Both the position numbers and the translations under genes were made by a program. 64,000 bases of DNA from Pseudomonadota bacterium (GTDB lineage: Bacteria; Pseudomonadota; Alphaproteobacteria; Rhizobiales; Beijerinckiaceae): assembly GCA_021813805.1 (NCBI GenBank), contig JAKAJL010000007.1, positions 1-64,000 on the forward strand, given 5' to 3'. Position 1 is the stretch's first letter. Each line of letters starts with the position of its first letter. The notes below the pieces were generated by a model. That model had not been told where the DNA came from and did no database searches. It saw only the letters and a program-made list of their open reading frames with translations. Of the stretch, positions 37,472 to 47,315 are shown piece after piece.

Positions 37472-38713
37472 ATGTCCAAACCCTCGAAAGACGTCAAAAA
37501 GGTCGTCCTCGCCTATTCCGGCGGCCTCGATACCTCAATCATCCTCAAATGGCTGCAAACGACCTATGGCTGTGAGGTCGTGACTTTCACCGCCGACCTG
37601 GGCCAGGGCGAAGAACTGGAGCCGGCCCGCAAGAAGGCCGAATTGCTGGGGATAAGGCCGGAAAACATTTTTATTGAGGATCTGCGCGAGGAATTCGTTC
37701 GCGATTATGTTTTTCCGATGTTTCGCGCGAATGCCCAGTATGAGGGCCTTTATCTGCTTGGCACCTCAATCGCCCGGCCGCTGATTTCGAAAAAGCAGAT
37801 CGAGATCGCGCGCAAGGTGGGCGCCGACGCCGTTTGCCATGGCGCGACCGGCAAGGGCAACGATCAGGTGCGTTTCGAATTGTCCTATTACGCGCTCGAA
37901 CCGGACATCAAGGTCGTCGCTCCCTGGCGCGAATGGGATCTGTCCTCGCGCACCGCGCTGATCGATTTCGCTGAAAAGCATCAGATTCCAATTGCCAAGG
38001 ACAAGCGTGGCGAATCGCCCTTTTCCACCGACGCCAACCTGCTCCACACCTCGTCGGAAGGAAAAGTTCTCGAAGATCCCGCGCATGAAACGCCAGAGTA
38101 CGTCTATTCCCGCACCATCGACCCCGAACGCGCGCCTGACAAGCCGACCTATATCGAGATCGATTTCGAAAAGGGCGATCCTGTCGCTATCGACGGCGAA
38201 AAGCTCACGCCGGCGGCGCTGTTGGCCAAGTTGAACGATCTGGGGCGCATGAACGGTATTGGCCGGCTCGATCTCGTCGAGAACCGCTTCGTTGGCATGA
38301 AATCGCGCGGCATGTATGAGACGCCGGGGGGAACGATCCTGTATTTCGCGCATCGCGGGATCGAATCCATCACCCTCGACCGCGGCGCAGCCCATCTCAA
38401 AGACGAGCTGATGCCGAAATATGCCGAACTGATTTACAACGGTTTCTGGTTTGCGCCCGAACGCGAATTGCTACAGACCCTGATCGACAAGAGTCAGGAA
38501 AACGTCACCGGCCGCGTGCGCATGAAGCTTTACAAGGGGAACGCTTCGGTGGTCGGACGCGAAAGTCCCTATTCGCTCTATGATCAGGAGCTCGTCACCT
38601 TCGAGGAAGGTGCGGTCGCCTATGACCATCGCGATGCGGCGGGCTTCATCAAGCTAAACGCCCTGCGACTGCGCACCCTGGCCAAGCGCCGGCAAAAAAT
38701 ATCCAAAAGCTGA
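37472..38713 (+). CDS. argG: Argininosuccinate synthase
   Basis: A 413-residue enzyme that joins citrulline and aspartate using ATP in arginine synthesis. The ATP-pyrophosphatase P-loop [20 protein letters not shown] is at residues 9-28. Other landmarks are [38 protein letters not shown] (in part), and [20 protein letters not shown]. Length is normal for the type I enzyme. It is 108 bases from maeB and probably has its own promoter. No other arginine gene is near. Confidence 0.97.
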   Translation: MSKPSKDVKKVVLAYSGGLDTSIILKWLQTTYGCEVVTFTADLGQGEELEPARKKAELLGIRPENIFIEDLREEFVRDYVFPMFRANAQYEGLYLLGTSIARPLISKKQIEIARKVGADAVCHGATGKGNDQVRFELSYYALEPDIKVVAPWREWDLSSRTALIDFAEKHQIPIAKDKRGESPFSTDANLLHTSSEGKVLEDPAHETPEYVYSRTIDPERAPDKPTYIEIDFEKGDPVAIDGEKLTPAALLAKLNDLGRMNGIGRLDLVENRFVGMKSRGMYETPGGTILYFAHRGIESITLDRGAAHLKDELMPKYAELIYNGFWFAPERELLQTLIDKSQENVTGRVRMKLYKGNASVVGRESPYSLYDQELVTFEEGAVAYDHRDAAGFIKLNALRLRTLAKRRQKISKS

Positions 38714-38808
38714 CCCCACACTGGCGTCGCCCGCTCGATCTGATCTGGCGCCACATATTTGACGCTACTATTTGATTCCTCGCTGGTCGAGTTTCGGAAT
38801 TATGGCTG

Positions 38809-40128
38809 ATGTGGCGCTTTTTCCTCGGAATCGTGGCGGCGGTGGCCGGTTTGGTCGCTGTCGCCATACTTAGCCTTTATTTCTACGAGCGACCGACGAT
38901 TCTCAAGATCGCCGTTCCCCATGGAGGCGAATACCAGAAGCTGTTCGTCATTTTGAATCAGGAATTTGTCCATGGTCATGAGGAAATAAGGCTTCGGATC
39001 GTCCAAACCAGCGACGAAGCGGCGGCATCCAAGGCGATCAGCGAAGGCCATGTCGATCTCGCGGTCGTGCGTTCCGATCTTCCTATGCCGACCAATGCCT
39101 CGACTGCTTTGATTCTCGCCCATGATTCCGTTGTCATTGTTGCGCCGCCAGGCAAGAATTTTACGAATTTCTCCGATCTCAAGGGTCATACGATCGGCGT
39201 CATCACGACGGAAAGCTCCGGCGACGCAAATCGCCGCCTGCTCGCTACGATCGAATCGCAATATTCAATAGAACCAAAGGACATCAAGGTTATAGACCTG
39301 ACTGCCAACGACTTGGCGCGATTTCTCCGCAACCGCCAGATTGACGCTCTATTCGTCTTCGGGCCTGTCGATTCACCTCAGATTTCAGGCCCCGTCACCA
39401 CCGTTTCCGATAGCGGCGGCGCGTCGGGCGCACCGACGTTCGTCCCGATTCTCGAGGCCTCGGCGCTGGCGGAAAGGACGCCTGGTCTCGACGCGAGTCA
39501 GATCCTCCGCGGGGCCTTTGGCGGTTCGCCGTCGCGACCACCCGAAAATGTCGCGACCATCGGCGCCACCGTCAGGCTGGTCGCACGGAATGACCTCGAC
39601 AATTCAATCGTTGGAGAGGTGACGCGTCTGATTCTCGCCAATCGAGCTGTCGCGGCGACGACCGTTCCCATCGCCAACCACATCGAAGCCCCCAGCACCG
39701 ATAAGGGAAAGGTTCTTCCGACCCACCCGGGCGCCGCCGCTTTCCTGGACGGCGAAGAAGAGACGTTCTTCGATAAATATAGCGACATGATCTATATCGG
39801 GGCGATGGTTGGAAGCGTCATCGTTTCCGGCCTCGCTACATTGGCAAGCCGCATGGCTGTATCAGGGCATGCCCGATTTGATCAGTTGCTGGAAACGGCG
39901 CTGACGATGCTCAAATCCAGCCGGGAGGCCGAAAGCCTCGAGGCGCTGGCCAAGCTCGAGAATCAGATCGACGATATCCTCACCCAGTCGCTCGCGGTCA
40001 CGGCAAAGCCCAAGCTAGACAATCATCAGCTGGCGGCCCTGACTCTCGCCGTTCAGCAGGCGCGCCTCGCCATTGCCGACCGGCGAATTGAACTCGGCGC
40101 ACGGCCCTCGCCGCAACGTCCCGCTTGA
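38809..40128 (+). CDS. TAXI-family TRAP solute-binding-like protein, membrane anchored
   Basis: A 439-residue protein with an N-terminal membrane segment (about 3-24, FFLGIVAAVAGLVAVAILSLYFY). A TAXI/NMT1-like binding domain follows (about 30-300): LKIAVPHGGEYQKLF, GHVDLAVVRSDLPM, and DLKGHTIGVITT. Unlike normal secreted TAXI proteins it has a second membrane segment (329-347, YIGAMVGSVIVSGLATLAS) and about 90 residues of charged helix behind it. No TRAP permease gene (dctM or fused type) is adjacent. The binding domain should face the periplasm and the tail the cytoplasm, so a sensory role is possible. It lies between argG and typA, both unrelated. Confidence 0.8.
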   Translation: MWRFFLGIVAAVAGLVAVAILSLYFYERPTILKIAVPHGGEYQKLFVILNQEFVHGHEEIRLRIVQTSDEAAASKAISEGHVDLAVVRSDLPMPTNASTALILAHDSVVIVAPPGKNFTNFSDLKGHTIGVITTESSGDANRRLLATIESQYSIEPKDIKVIDLTANDLARFLRNRQIDALFVFGPVDSPQISGPVTTVSDSGGASGAPTFVPILEASALAERTPGLDASQILRGAFGGSPSRPPENVATIGATVRLVARNDLDNSIVGEVTRLILANRAVAATTVPIANHIEAPSTDKGKVLPTHPGAAAFLDGEEETFFDKYSDMIYIGAMVGSVIVSGLATLASRMAVSGHARFDQLLETALTMLKSSREAESLEALAKLENQIDDILTQSLAVTAKPKLDNHQLAALTLAVQQARLAIADRRIELGARPSPQRPA

Positions 40129-40338
40129 TCGCGACCCTCGCGTCGGCGCCGAATTGGGCGCGGCGGTTTCCAATCCTGCGATTTTCCTATAGATCAGGCG
40201 CCAAACGACGAACCTGCGCGGGAGGCTGACATTGCAATCGCCAATTTCTGCCAAGCGCAGTCCCATTCCAAATGACGCTCAGGCGGCACATTAACGTCGC
40301 CTGCCGACCAAAGCGGCAGGCCAATCTTTCGGACACAC

Positions 40339-42150
40339 ATGAAACTGCGCAACATCGCCATCATCGCCCATGTCGACCACGGCAAGACCACACTTGTCGA
40401 TCAATTGCTCCGCCAATCCGGCGCCTTTCGCGAGAATCAGCGCGTGGCCGAGCGCGTCATGGACTCCAACGATCTCGAACGCGAACGCGGAATCACCATT
40501 CTCGCCAAGGCGACCTCAGTGGTGTGGAAGGACACAAGAATCAACATTGTCGATACGCCCGGCCACGCCGATTTCGGAGGCGAAGTCGAACGCATTCTTT
40601 CGATGGTCGATGGCGCCATCGTTCTGGTCGACGCCGCCGAAGGCCCCATGCCACAAACCAAATTCGTCGTCGGCAAGGCGCTCAAGATCGGCCTGAAGCC
40701 GATCGTCGCCATCAATAAGGTGGACAAGCCCGACGCACGGCCGAGCGAAGTGATCAACGAAGTCTTCGACCTGTTCGCCGCGCTCGACGCCGACGACGAA
40801 CAGCTCGACTTTCCGATTCTCTATGGCTCGTCGAAACAGGGCTGGATGTCCGACAGTCCCGAACAGCCGACGCCCGATCTCGCGCCCTTGTTCGATCTCG
40901 TCCTTGATCATGTCCCAGAGCCCAAAGTCGAGGAGGGCGGCTTCCGGATGCTCGGCACTCTGCTCGAATCCAACCCCTATCTCGGCCGCATCATCACCGG
41001 CCGGGTTTTTTCGGGTTCGATCAAGCCGAATCAGCCTGTCAAAGTACTCGATCGGCTGGGCAATATTGTCGAGCAGGGTCGAGTCTCCAAGATTCTCGCC
41101 TTCCGCGGCATCGAGCGCCAGCCGATCGACGAAGCTGAAGCCGGCGACATCATCGCCGTCGCCGGGCTCGAAAAATTCAACGTCGCCGACACGTTGAGCG
41201 CGCCCGAGGTGACGGAGCCTCTGCAGGCCCAGCCGATCGACCCTCCAACCTTGTCCATGACCTTCCTCGTCAACGATTCCCCGCTCGCGGGAACCGAAGG
41301 CGACAAGGTCACCAGCCGGGTCATCCGCGACCGCCTCTACAAGGAAGCCGAAGGCAATGTCGCGCTGAAAATCGAGGATTCGCCGGGATCCGATTCGTAT
41401 ATCGTGTCCGGCCGCGGCGAATTGCAGCTGGCGATTCTCATCGAAACCATGCGCCGCGAAGGCTTCGAGCTTGGCATTTCCCGCCCGCGCGTCGTCTACA
41501 AGAAAGCGGAAGATGGAACCCGGCTCGAGCCGATCGAGGAAGTCGTCATCGACGTCGATGAGGAATTTTCCGGCGTCGTGGTCCAGAAAATGTCGGAACG
41601 TAAAGCCGAAATGATCGAGATGCGCCCTTCGGGCGGCAATCGTCAACGGCTGGTGTTTCACGCCCCAACGAGAGGCCTGATCGGTTATCAGGGCGAATTG
41701 CTGACAGATACGCGCGGCACCGCGATCATGAACCGTCTGTTTCACGATTACGCGCCCTATAAGGGCGACATCCAGGGGCGACGCAACGGCGTGCTGATTT
41801 CGAACGACGCGGGCGAAGCCGTGGCCTATGCGATGTGGAACCTCGAAGACCGTGGACCGATGATGATCGAGCCCGGCTGGAAAGTCTATCGCGGCATGAT
41901 CGTCGGTCAGCACACACGCGAGAATGACCTCGAAGTCAATGTTCTCAAGGGCAAGAAGCTCACCAATATCCGCGCCGCCGGCAAGGACGAGGCGGTGAAA
42001 CTGACGCCGCCGATCCGGATGACGCTCGAAAAGGCTCTAGCCTATATCGAGGATGACGAGCTGGTGGAAGTCACGCCCAAGTCCATCCGCCTTCGCAAGG
42101 CCTTGCTCGATCCCAACGACCGCAAGCGCGCCGAACGCGCCAAGGAATAA
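40339..42150 (+). CDS. typA: Ribosome-associated translational GTPase TypA/BipA
   Basis: A 603-residue translation-factor GTPase active in stress and cold adaptation and 50S assembly. G1 is [16 protein letters not shown], switch I includes [16 protein letters not shown]3 is [15 protein letters not shown] and G4 is [15 protein letters not shown]. Domain II, the EF-G-like domains III and V ([21 protein letters not shown], in part) and the TypA-specific C-terminus ([29 protein letters not shown]) are complete. It is followed by regB after 84 bases on the same strand. Confidence 0.97.
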   Translation: MKLRNIAIIAHVDHGKTTLVDQLLRQSGAFRENQRVAERVMDSNDLERERGITILAKATSVVWKDTRINIVDTPGHADFGGEVERILSMVDGAIVLVDAAEGPMPQTKFVVGKALKIGLKPIVAINKVDKPDARPSEVINEVFDLFAALDADDEQLDFPILYGSSKQGWMSDSPEQPTPDLAPLFDLVLDHVPEPKVEEGGFRMLGTLLESNPYLGRIITGRVFSGSIKPNQPVKVLDRLGNIVEQGRVSKILAFRGIERQPIDEAEAGDIIAVAGLEKFNVADTLSAPEVTEPLQAQPIDPPTLSMTFLVNDSPLAGTEGDKVTSRVIRDRLYKEAEGNVALKIEDSPGSDSYIVSGRGELQLAILIETMRREGFELGISRPRVVYKKAEDGTRLEPIEEVVIDVDEEFSGVVVQKMSERKAEMIEMRPSGGNRQRLVFHAPTRGLIGYQGELLTDTRGTAIMNRLFHDYAPYKGDIQGRRNGVLISNDAGEAVAYAMWNLEDRGPMMIEPGWKVYRGMIVGQHTRENDLEVNVLKGKKLTNIRAAGKDEAVKLTPPIRMTLEKALAYIEDDELVEVTPKSIRLRKALLDPNDRKRAERAKE

Positions 42151-42234
42151 ATTTTTCATCTCATCCGCCGCCAGACCCGGATAGTTGTCGGGCGGCGGGC
42201 GACCCCGCCATCGTTTCTTGAGGTCCTGTGTCCC

Positions 42235-43572
42235 ATGGAACCAAGGCCTATCGCCCCGATGTTCGGCCGCGAAGGCCGCAATTTGCGGATCGAAACGCTG
42301 ACGCAATTGCGATGGCTCGCGCTGTTCGGACAGCTTTTTACGGTTTTGGCGATCGCTTTCGGTTTCAAATTCGACATTCCGCTGCGCTGGTGTCTAACGG
42401 TCATCGGCGCCTCGGTCGTCTTAAATGTTTTTATCGAACTCTATTATCCCAAAACGCTTCGGCTCCAAGAACGCCCGGCGATGTCACTGCTAGCTTTCGA
42501 TATTCTACAGCTTTCAACATTGCTTTTCTTGGTCGGAGGCCTCGACAATCCGTTTTTCATCCTGCTTTTGGCTCCGGTCACCATCGCGGCCGTCTCCCTT
42601 CGTCCGCGCCAGATCGTGGCGATCGTTCTTCTGGCTCTGGCTTGCGCCGGCTTCCTCAGCATATATCACTGGCCATTGCCGTGGTTTCCGGGCGCCGCGC
42701 TGGAATTGCCGCTGCTTTATCGATTCGGCGTCTCAATCGCCTTCCTTGTCGCGACTGCTTTCATTTGCACCTATGCCGCACAAGTCGCCCATGAAGCGAG
42801 AAACTTGAGCTTGGCCCTCACGGCGACCGAACTGGTCCTGGAGCGCGAAAATCATCTCTCGCGCCTTGATGGATTGGCTGCGGCCGCCGCTCACGAACTG
42901 GGAACGCCGCTCGCCACGATCACCGTCGTAAGCAAGGAATTGCGTCGCGCGAAATTGCCGGAGGAATTCACCGAAGACATCGATCTGCTCAACGAGCAGG
43001 CGCAAAGATGCCGAGATATCTTGGGGCGCATCACATCCCTGGCTTCAGAAGAGCATCCTCAGCTTGACCATATCAAATTGCGACATTGGATCGAAAATGT
43101 CGTCGCTCCTTTCCGTCGACGCCTCGTCGCCATCGAGATCGATGTGCAGGGCGAAGGAGACGAACCGGTTGTCGCCAACAATCCCGCGCTCGCCTATGGC
43201 ATCGGCAATTTTGTCGATAACGCGCTCGATTTCGCCCTAACCAAAGTCGTGGTGACCGCATCGTGGACCAGCGAAAAAGTGAAAATTCGGATTTCCGACG
43301 ATGGTCCCGGGTTTTCCAATGAAATTCTGACGCAAATCGGCGAACCTTATCTCAAGGGGAAAGCGAATCGCCGTCTAAAGGCAGGAAATGTAGCGGGAAT
43401 GGGTTTGGGGATTTTCATTTCCAAGACCTTGTTGGAGCGAACTGGCGCCAAACTCCATTTCGCGAACCTCGGCGGGGCGGTCGTGGACGTTGTTTGGAGC
43501 CGACAACAATTGGAGTCCAGCCCAAAATTTTCACTTTCTCCCTTGTCATCCGCTCCAGACCGCCTTTCATAG
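42235..43572 (+). CDS. regB: Redox sensor histidine kinase RegB/ActS family
   Basis: A 445-residue membrane kinase. Six hydrophobic segments fill residues 25-182. The quinone-sensing loop GGLDNPF is at 101-107 and matches the GGxxNPF signature of RegB. The H-box AAAAAHELGTPLATI has His220, and Cys259 in AQRCRDIL sits where RegB has its redox-active cysteine. ATPase motifs are NFVDNALDFA, ISDDGPGF and GMGLGIFISKTLLER. RegB monitors the ubiquinone pool and cytoplasmic redox state and phosphorylates RegA, controlling carbon and nitrogen fixation, respiration and related genes. The cognate regulator follows 81 bases downstream. Confidence 0.95.
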   Translation: MEPRPIAPMFGREGRNLRIETLTQLRWLALFGQLFTVLAIAFGFKFDIPLRWCLTVIGASVVLNVFIELYYPKTLRLQERPAMSLLAFDILQLSTLLFLVGGLDNPFFILLLAPVTIAAVSLRPRQIVAIVLLALACAGFLSIYHWPLPWFPGAALELPLLYRFGVSIAFLVATAFICTYAAQVAHEARNLSLALTATELVLERENHLSRLDGLAAAAAHELGTPLATITVVSKELRRAKLPEEFTEDIDLLNEQAQRCRDILGRITSLASEEHPQLDHIKLRHWIENVVAPFRRRLVAIEIDVQGEGDEPVVANNPALAYGIGNFVDNALDFALTKVVVTASWTSEKVKIRISDDGPGFSNEILTQIGEPYLKGKANRRLKAGNVAGMGLGIFISKTLLERTGAKLHFANLGGAVVDVVWSRQQLESSPKFSLSPLSSAPDRLS

Positions 43573-43653
43573 AGGCATCGAACAGCCGGGGTTGCGGGTC
43601 GGCCCATCGTGAACAGGCCCGATCAGAGGCGCACCGTGGAGAATGGCGACGAA

Positions 43654-44223
43654 ATGACAGCCGAACAACCGAACGAAGCACGGCTTTTGTTCGAGAAAGA
43701 TCCGCGCCTTCTGATCGTGGATGATGATCGGCCGTTCCTCAGCCGTCTCGCCAAAGCGATGGCCGCACGAGGCTTCAATGTGACGATGGCCGAGTCGGTC
43801 GCCGAAGCCTTGGCCGCGATTCGGGCCGAACCGCCGGCTTTCGCAATCATCGACATGCGCCTTGCCGACGGAAACGGCCTCGATGTGATCACCGAGTTGA
43901 AAACGCGCCGCCCCGACGCACGAGGCGTCATTCTGACCGGCTATGGCAATATTTCTTCCGCCGTGATCGCCATCAAACTCGGAGCCTTCGATTATTTGGC
44001 CAAGCCTGCCGACGCCGATGAGGTCTTTCTCGCCTTGATGAACGGCGAATCTGCGGCGGCGGGACCGGTGCCCCCCAATCCGATGTCCGCGGAACGGGTT
44101 CGGTGGGAACATATCCAGCGTATTTATGAACTTTGCGAGAGAAATGTCTCCGAGACTGCGCGTCGCCTCAATATGCATCGGCGTACGTTGCAGCGCATCC
44201 TCGCCAAACGCGCGCCGCGCTGA
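43654..44223 (+). CDS. regA: Response regulator RegA/ActR family
   Basis: A 189-residue regulator. The receiver has LLIVDDDRPFL and the phosphorylation site Asp67 in AIIDMRLADGNGLDVI, with T and K in ILTGYGN and DYLAKPAD. A short proline-containing linker (GPVPPNP) leads to a Fis-type helix-turn-helix, SETARRLNMHRRTLQRILAKR, the strongly conserved RegA DNA-binding element (given in part). ATG 43654 (MTAEQPNEARLL) is chosen over the GTG at 43609 because it gives the usual length and has GGAG upstream. It is the partner of regB and ends 34 bases from convergent dnaQ. Confidence 0.95.
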   Translation: MTAEQPNEARLLFEKDPRLLIVDDDRPFLSRLAKAMAARGFNVTMAESVAEALAAIRAEPPAFAIIDMRLADGNGLDVITELKTRRPDARGVILTGYGNISSAVIAIKLGAFDYLAKPADADEVFLALMNGESAAAGPVPPNPMSAERVRWEHIQRIYELCERNVSETARRLNMHRRTLQRILAKRAPR

Positions 44224-44257
44224 CCTATTGGCGCTGGCGATCCGGCACTTTAGAGGT

Positions 44258-44962
44258 TCATGCTTTAGCTGCGCCAAGATAGCGCTCCCAGAGCGCCTTG
44301 CCGCCGAGCCCTTGGATCAGCGCCCTGTGGGCGTCCCGCTCATTCTCAGCCAAGGCCGCGGGCAAATCGCCCGGACGGCTCCGCAACAAGTCCAATTCGG
44401 TCGCGCTCGGCGTGATTTTTTTAACCACCTGCAAAGTCAAGACAGTTTGCCGCCCTCCACGTAGTTCCGTATAAACCTCGGCCAGGATTTCGGCGTCGAT
44501 CAATGCGCCATGTTTGACACGGCGGCTGCGATCGACGCCGAATCTGTTGCAAAGGGCATCGAGCGAATTTGACTGCGCCGGAAATTTTTTTCGCGCCAGC
44601 GCCAAAGTGTCGACGATCGTATTTTGTTCCAAAACGCCGCGGCCGACGCGCCGCAACTCGGCATTGATGAAACCCAGATCGAACTCGGCATTATGGGCGA
44701 CGATCGGATCATTACCGATAAACGAAATAAATTCATCAACAACATCCAAAAATTTAGGTTTATCTGATACCATCTCATTTGATATGCCGTGAACCCTAAA
44801 AGCAGAATCTGGTATCTCTCGTTCAGGATTGATATAATAATGAAACGTATTTTTTGACTTTATACCATTAATAAGCTCCAACGCAGCAATTTCTACGATG
44901 CGATCTCCCGCATTTGCCTCAAGGCCCGTTGTTTCTGTATCGATGACAATTTCACGCAACAT
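44258..44962 (-). CDS. dnaQ: DNA polymerase III epsilon subunit (proofreading exonuclease)
   Basis: A 234-residue DEDD exonuclease that proofreads for the replicative polymerase. Exo I is IVIDTETTGLEANAGDRIVEI with Asp8 and Glu10. Exo II is DPIVAHNAEFDLGFIN and Exo III is RVKHGALIDAEILAEVY. The C-terminus carries the segment for the polymerase subunit. The first third of the gene (about 44700-44900) is strikingly AT-rich. It is the last of the ppsR-aroE-coaE-dnaQ set that flanks the origin in many alphaproteobacteria, 41 bases after coaE. Confidence 0.96.
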   Translation of the reverse strand: MLREIVIDTETTGLEANAGDRIVEIAALELINGIKSKNTFHYYINPEREIPDSAFRVHGISNEMVSDKPKFLDVVDEFISFIGNDPIVAHNAEFDLGFINAELRRVGRGVLEQNTIVDTLALARKKFPAQSNSLDALCNRFGVDRSRRVKHGALIDAEILAEVYTELRGGRQTVLTLQVVKKITPSATELDLLRSRPGDLPAALAENERDAHRALIQGLGGKALWERYLGAAKA

Positions 44963-45003
44963 TTGAAGATCCAGTTCGATGGCCTGGTTTGCGAGGTTGA
45001 AAT

Positions 45004-45594
45004 CTATTTATCAATTTGCGCGAGTGCGGCAATAACATTACGGATCTGTCGTCGCACCGATTCGAAGCCAAATTCCGTTTTCACAATAAATTGTGCAGAC
45101 TTTCTTTTTTTTGTGTCAGGAATCTGACGCTTCAAGATGTTAAAAAATTTATCTTCATCCATCAAGTCCCGGGATAAAACACGCTCACGCTGAACCTCTT
45201 TCGGAGCCGTAACGACAATGATGGCGTCAACGCGCCGCCAGGTATCCGTTTCGAAAAGCAGCGGAACGTCAAGCACAACGATTCTTGCCCCTCCTTTTTT
45301 TTGATCGCAAATGAATTTGTTACGTTCGCTCTCGACAATAGGATGGATCATTTCCTCCAACGCCGCCATGGCTTCCCGATCATCGAGTACCTGGGATCCG
45401 AGGCGGCCACGATCGATTTTGCCATCAACCACCGCCTCAGGAAAACGCGCCGCCACGGCCGCTGGCGGTTCGCCGGCGTAAACCCGATGAACGCATCGGT
45501 CGGCGTCGAAAACGGGAACGCCGAACGCCCGGAACATGGCCGCCGTCGTCGATTTTCCCATGCCAATGGAGCCGGTCAAACCGAGAACAATCAT
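45004..45594 (-). CDS. coaE: Dephospho-CoA kinase
   Basis: A 196-residue kinase for the last step of coenzyme A synthesis. The P-loop is VLGLTGSIGMGKSTTAAMF (3-21), followed by PVFDADRCVH and, in the core, VVLDVPLLFETDTWRRVD. Length is normal. The start ATG overlaps the aroE stop by four bases (ATGA), so the two are translationally coupled. AT-rich stretches occur near 45060-45150. Confidence 0.96.
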   Translation of the reverse strand: MIVLGLTGSIGMGKSTTAAMFRAFGVPVFDADRCVHRVYAGEPPAAVAARFPEAVVDGKIDRGRLGSQVLDDREAMAALEEMIHPIVESERNKFICDQKKGGARIVVLDVPLLFETDTWRRVDAIIVVTAPKEVQRERVLSRDLMDEDKFFNILKRQIPDTKKRKSAQFIVKTEFGFESVRRQIRNVIAALAQIDK

Positions 45595-46439
45595 GATTTA
45601 GGCCGCAGCAGATCCTGTTCGACCAATCGGCGCAAATCCGGCGTCACTTCTGGCCGTAGTCCGAACCACCTCTCGAAGGCCGGCGCCGCCTGATGAAGCA
45701 ACATTCCCAACCCCCCGACAATTCGCAAGCCACGCTTTCGCGCCTCACGCAGAAGCGCGGTCTCCAGAGGCGCATAAACGATGTCATAGACAATAGCTTC
45801 CTCCGGCAAGCGCTCCAGCGAAACTTCGAGCGGCGGTTGCCCCACCATTCCAAGCGAAGTCGTATTCACAAGCAGGTCCGCTTCATCGAAGGACGTATGA
45901 CCCGCCTCCAGACGCCGGGGCCGAATCTTCCGGAAACCCCAGCCGCTTATTTCCTTGACCAAATGCTCCATTCGCTCAAGCGAACGATTCACGATCGTGA
46001 TTTCCGGAACGCCGCGCTTGGCCAAAGCCGCAATCACCGCGCGCGCCGCTCCTCCGGCGCCGATGACCGCCGCATGTCGGCAATTCTCGCCCCAGTTTGG
46101 CTCTTCCGAATCAATATTAGCAAGAAATCCTTCAATATCCGTATTGTCGCCAAGACGCTTTCCGCGATCCAACCAAACTGTATTCACAGATTTTGTTTTT
46201 CTTGCTTCTTCCGTCAATTCATCGCAATTAGCGAATGCTATTTCTTTATAAGGAATAGTTACATTTCCGCCACAAAATCCCTCATTTTCGAAATTTTTTA
46301 TAAATGATTGTATATTGTCTTTTCCAACTGATTTTGCCAAATATTCGCCATTTATTTCATATTTTTTTATCCAAAAATTATGAATTATAGGCGACCTGCT
46401 GTGACTTATCGGAAAACCGACGACAAAAGCGCGTTTCAT
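45591..46439 (-). CDS. aroE: Shikimate 5-dehydrogenase
   Basis: A 282-residue NADPH-dependent enzyme that reduces 3-dehydroshikimate in aromatic amino acid synthesis. Shikimate-binding motif: VVGFPISHSRSPIIHNFWI. Catalytic lysine: GGNVTIPYKEIAF. NADPH motif: AVIGAGGAARAVIAAL with NRSLERM. The end is GLGMLLHQAAPAFERWFG. ATG 46439 is placed behind AGGTG; a GTG six bases upstream is also in frame. The 5' 350 bases (46090-46440) are extremely AT-rich with long A and T runs, unlike the 3' half. It overlaps coaE. The maf gene usually next to it is missing. Confidence 0.95.
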   Translation of the reverse strand: MKRAFVVGFPISHSRSPIIHNFWIKKYEINGEYLAKSVGKDNIQSFIKNFENEGFCGGNVTIPYKEIAFANCDELTEEARKTKSVNTVWLDRGKRLGDNTDIEGFLANIDSEEPNWGENCRHAAVIGAGGAARAVIAALAKRGVPEITIVNRSLERMEHLVKEISGWGFRKIRPRRLEAGHTSFDEADLLVNTTSLGMVGQPPLEVSLERLPEEAIVYDIVYAPLETALLREARKRGLRIVGGLGMLLHQAAPAFERWFGLRPEVTPDLRRLVEQDLLRPKS

Positions 46440-46481
46440 ATTCACCTACATTTTCAACGTATTGACGTTTTTGCGGTTCAG

Positions 46482-47315
46482 TCAGCCTTCCGCGATGAAC
46501 TGCAATCGATGATCGCGATAAAGATCCATGATCGCCGCCGCCGTTTCCTCGATCGAACGGCGTGAAACATCGATTGTGGCCCAGCCACGCTGCGCAAAAA
46601 GCCGACGCGACTGGTTCACTTCCTCAGCGACCGCGTCACGATCCACATAGGACGATTCCTGGCTCGCATTCAGGGACAAAAGCCTATTTTGCCGAATCTG
46701 GACAATCCGGTCAGGGCTCGCGAACAAACCAATAACGAGGGGTTTTCTGAGATTTTCGACGACGTCCGGAATGGGAACGCCGGGAACCAGGGGAACATTG
46801 GCCGTCTTTATCCCCTTGTTGGCGAGATAGATGCTCGTTGGCGTTTTCGACGTGCGACTCACTCCGAGAAGGACGACATCGGCGTTTTCGAGATCGACGG
46901 CGCTCTGGCCATCGTCATGCATCATCGTATAGTTCAAGGCGTCGATGCGCTTGAAATAATCGGCGTTCAAGACATGTTGGGCGCCAGGCTTGGGGCTGGA
47001 CGCGGGTCCGATATAGGACTGAAAAATCCCCAGCACAGGCGCCAGAACCGAAATCGCCGGCGCGCCGATCTCGGCGCAGGCCTGTTCCAACCGTGCGCCC
47101 AACTCGCCGTCGACCAGAGTGTAAAGCACGATGCCCGGCGACGAGCGAACCCCCGCGATCACCCGGTCCAACTGATCATGGTTCCGGATCAGAGGATAGA
47201 TATGTTCGATCGACGCGACGCCCTGATATTGAGCCGCCGCCGCCCGACTGACGTTGATAAGGGTTTCCCCGGTCGAATCGGAGACCAGATGAAGGTGGAA
47301 ATAATTCCGGCTCAC
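46482..47315 (-). CDS. ppsR: Pyruvate, phosphate dikinase / PEP synthase regulatory protein (DUF299)
   Basis: A 277-residue bifunctional kinase/pyrophosphorylase that switches PPDK or PEP synthase off and on through a threonine. The N-terminus is [24 protein letters not shown]. The nucleotide-binding P-loop motif is [21 protein letters not shown] (near 147-167), and [19 protein letters not shown] is the conserved end. GTG 47315 is preferred, with GGGGAG ten bases upstream; a TTG at 47324 is also in frame. It is the first gene leftward from the putative origin, 42 bases before aroE, in the common alphaproteobacterial order but without maf. Confidence 0.93.
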   Translation of the reverse strand: MSRNYFHLHLVSDSTGETLINVSRAAAAQYQGVASIEHIYPLIRNHDQLDRVIAGVRSSPGIVLYTLVDGELGARLEQACAEIGAPAISVLAPVLGIFQSYIGPASSPKPGAQHVLNADYFKRIDALNYTMMHDDGQSAVDLENADVVLLGVSRTSKTPTSIYLANKGIKTANVPLVPGVPIPDVVENLRKPLVIGLFASPDRIVQIRQNRLLSLNASQESSYVDRDAVAEEVNQSRRLFAQRGWATIDVSRRSIEETAAAIMDLYRDHRLQFIAEG

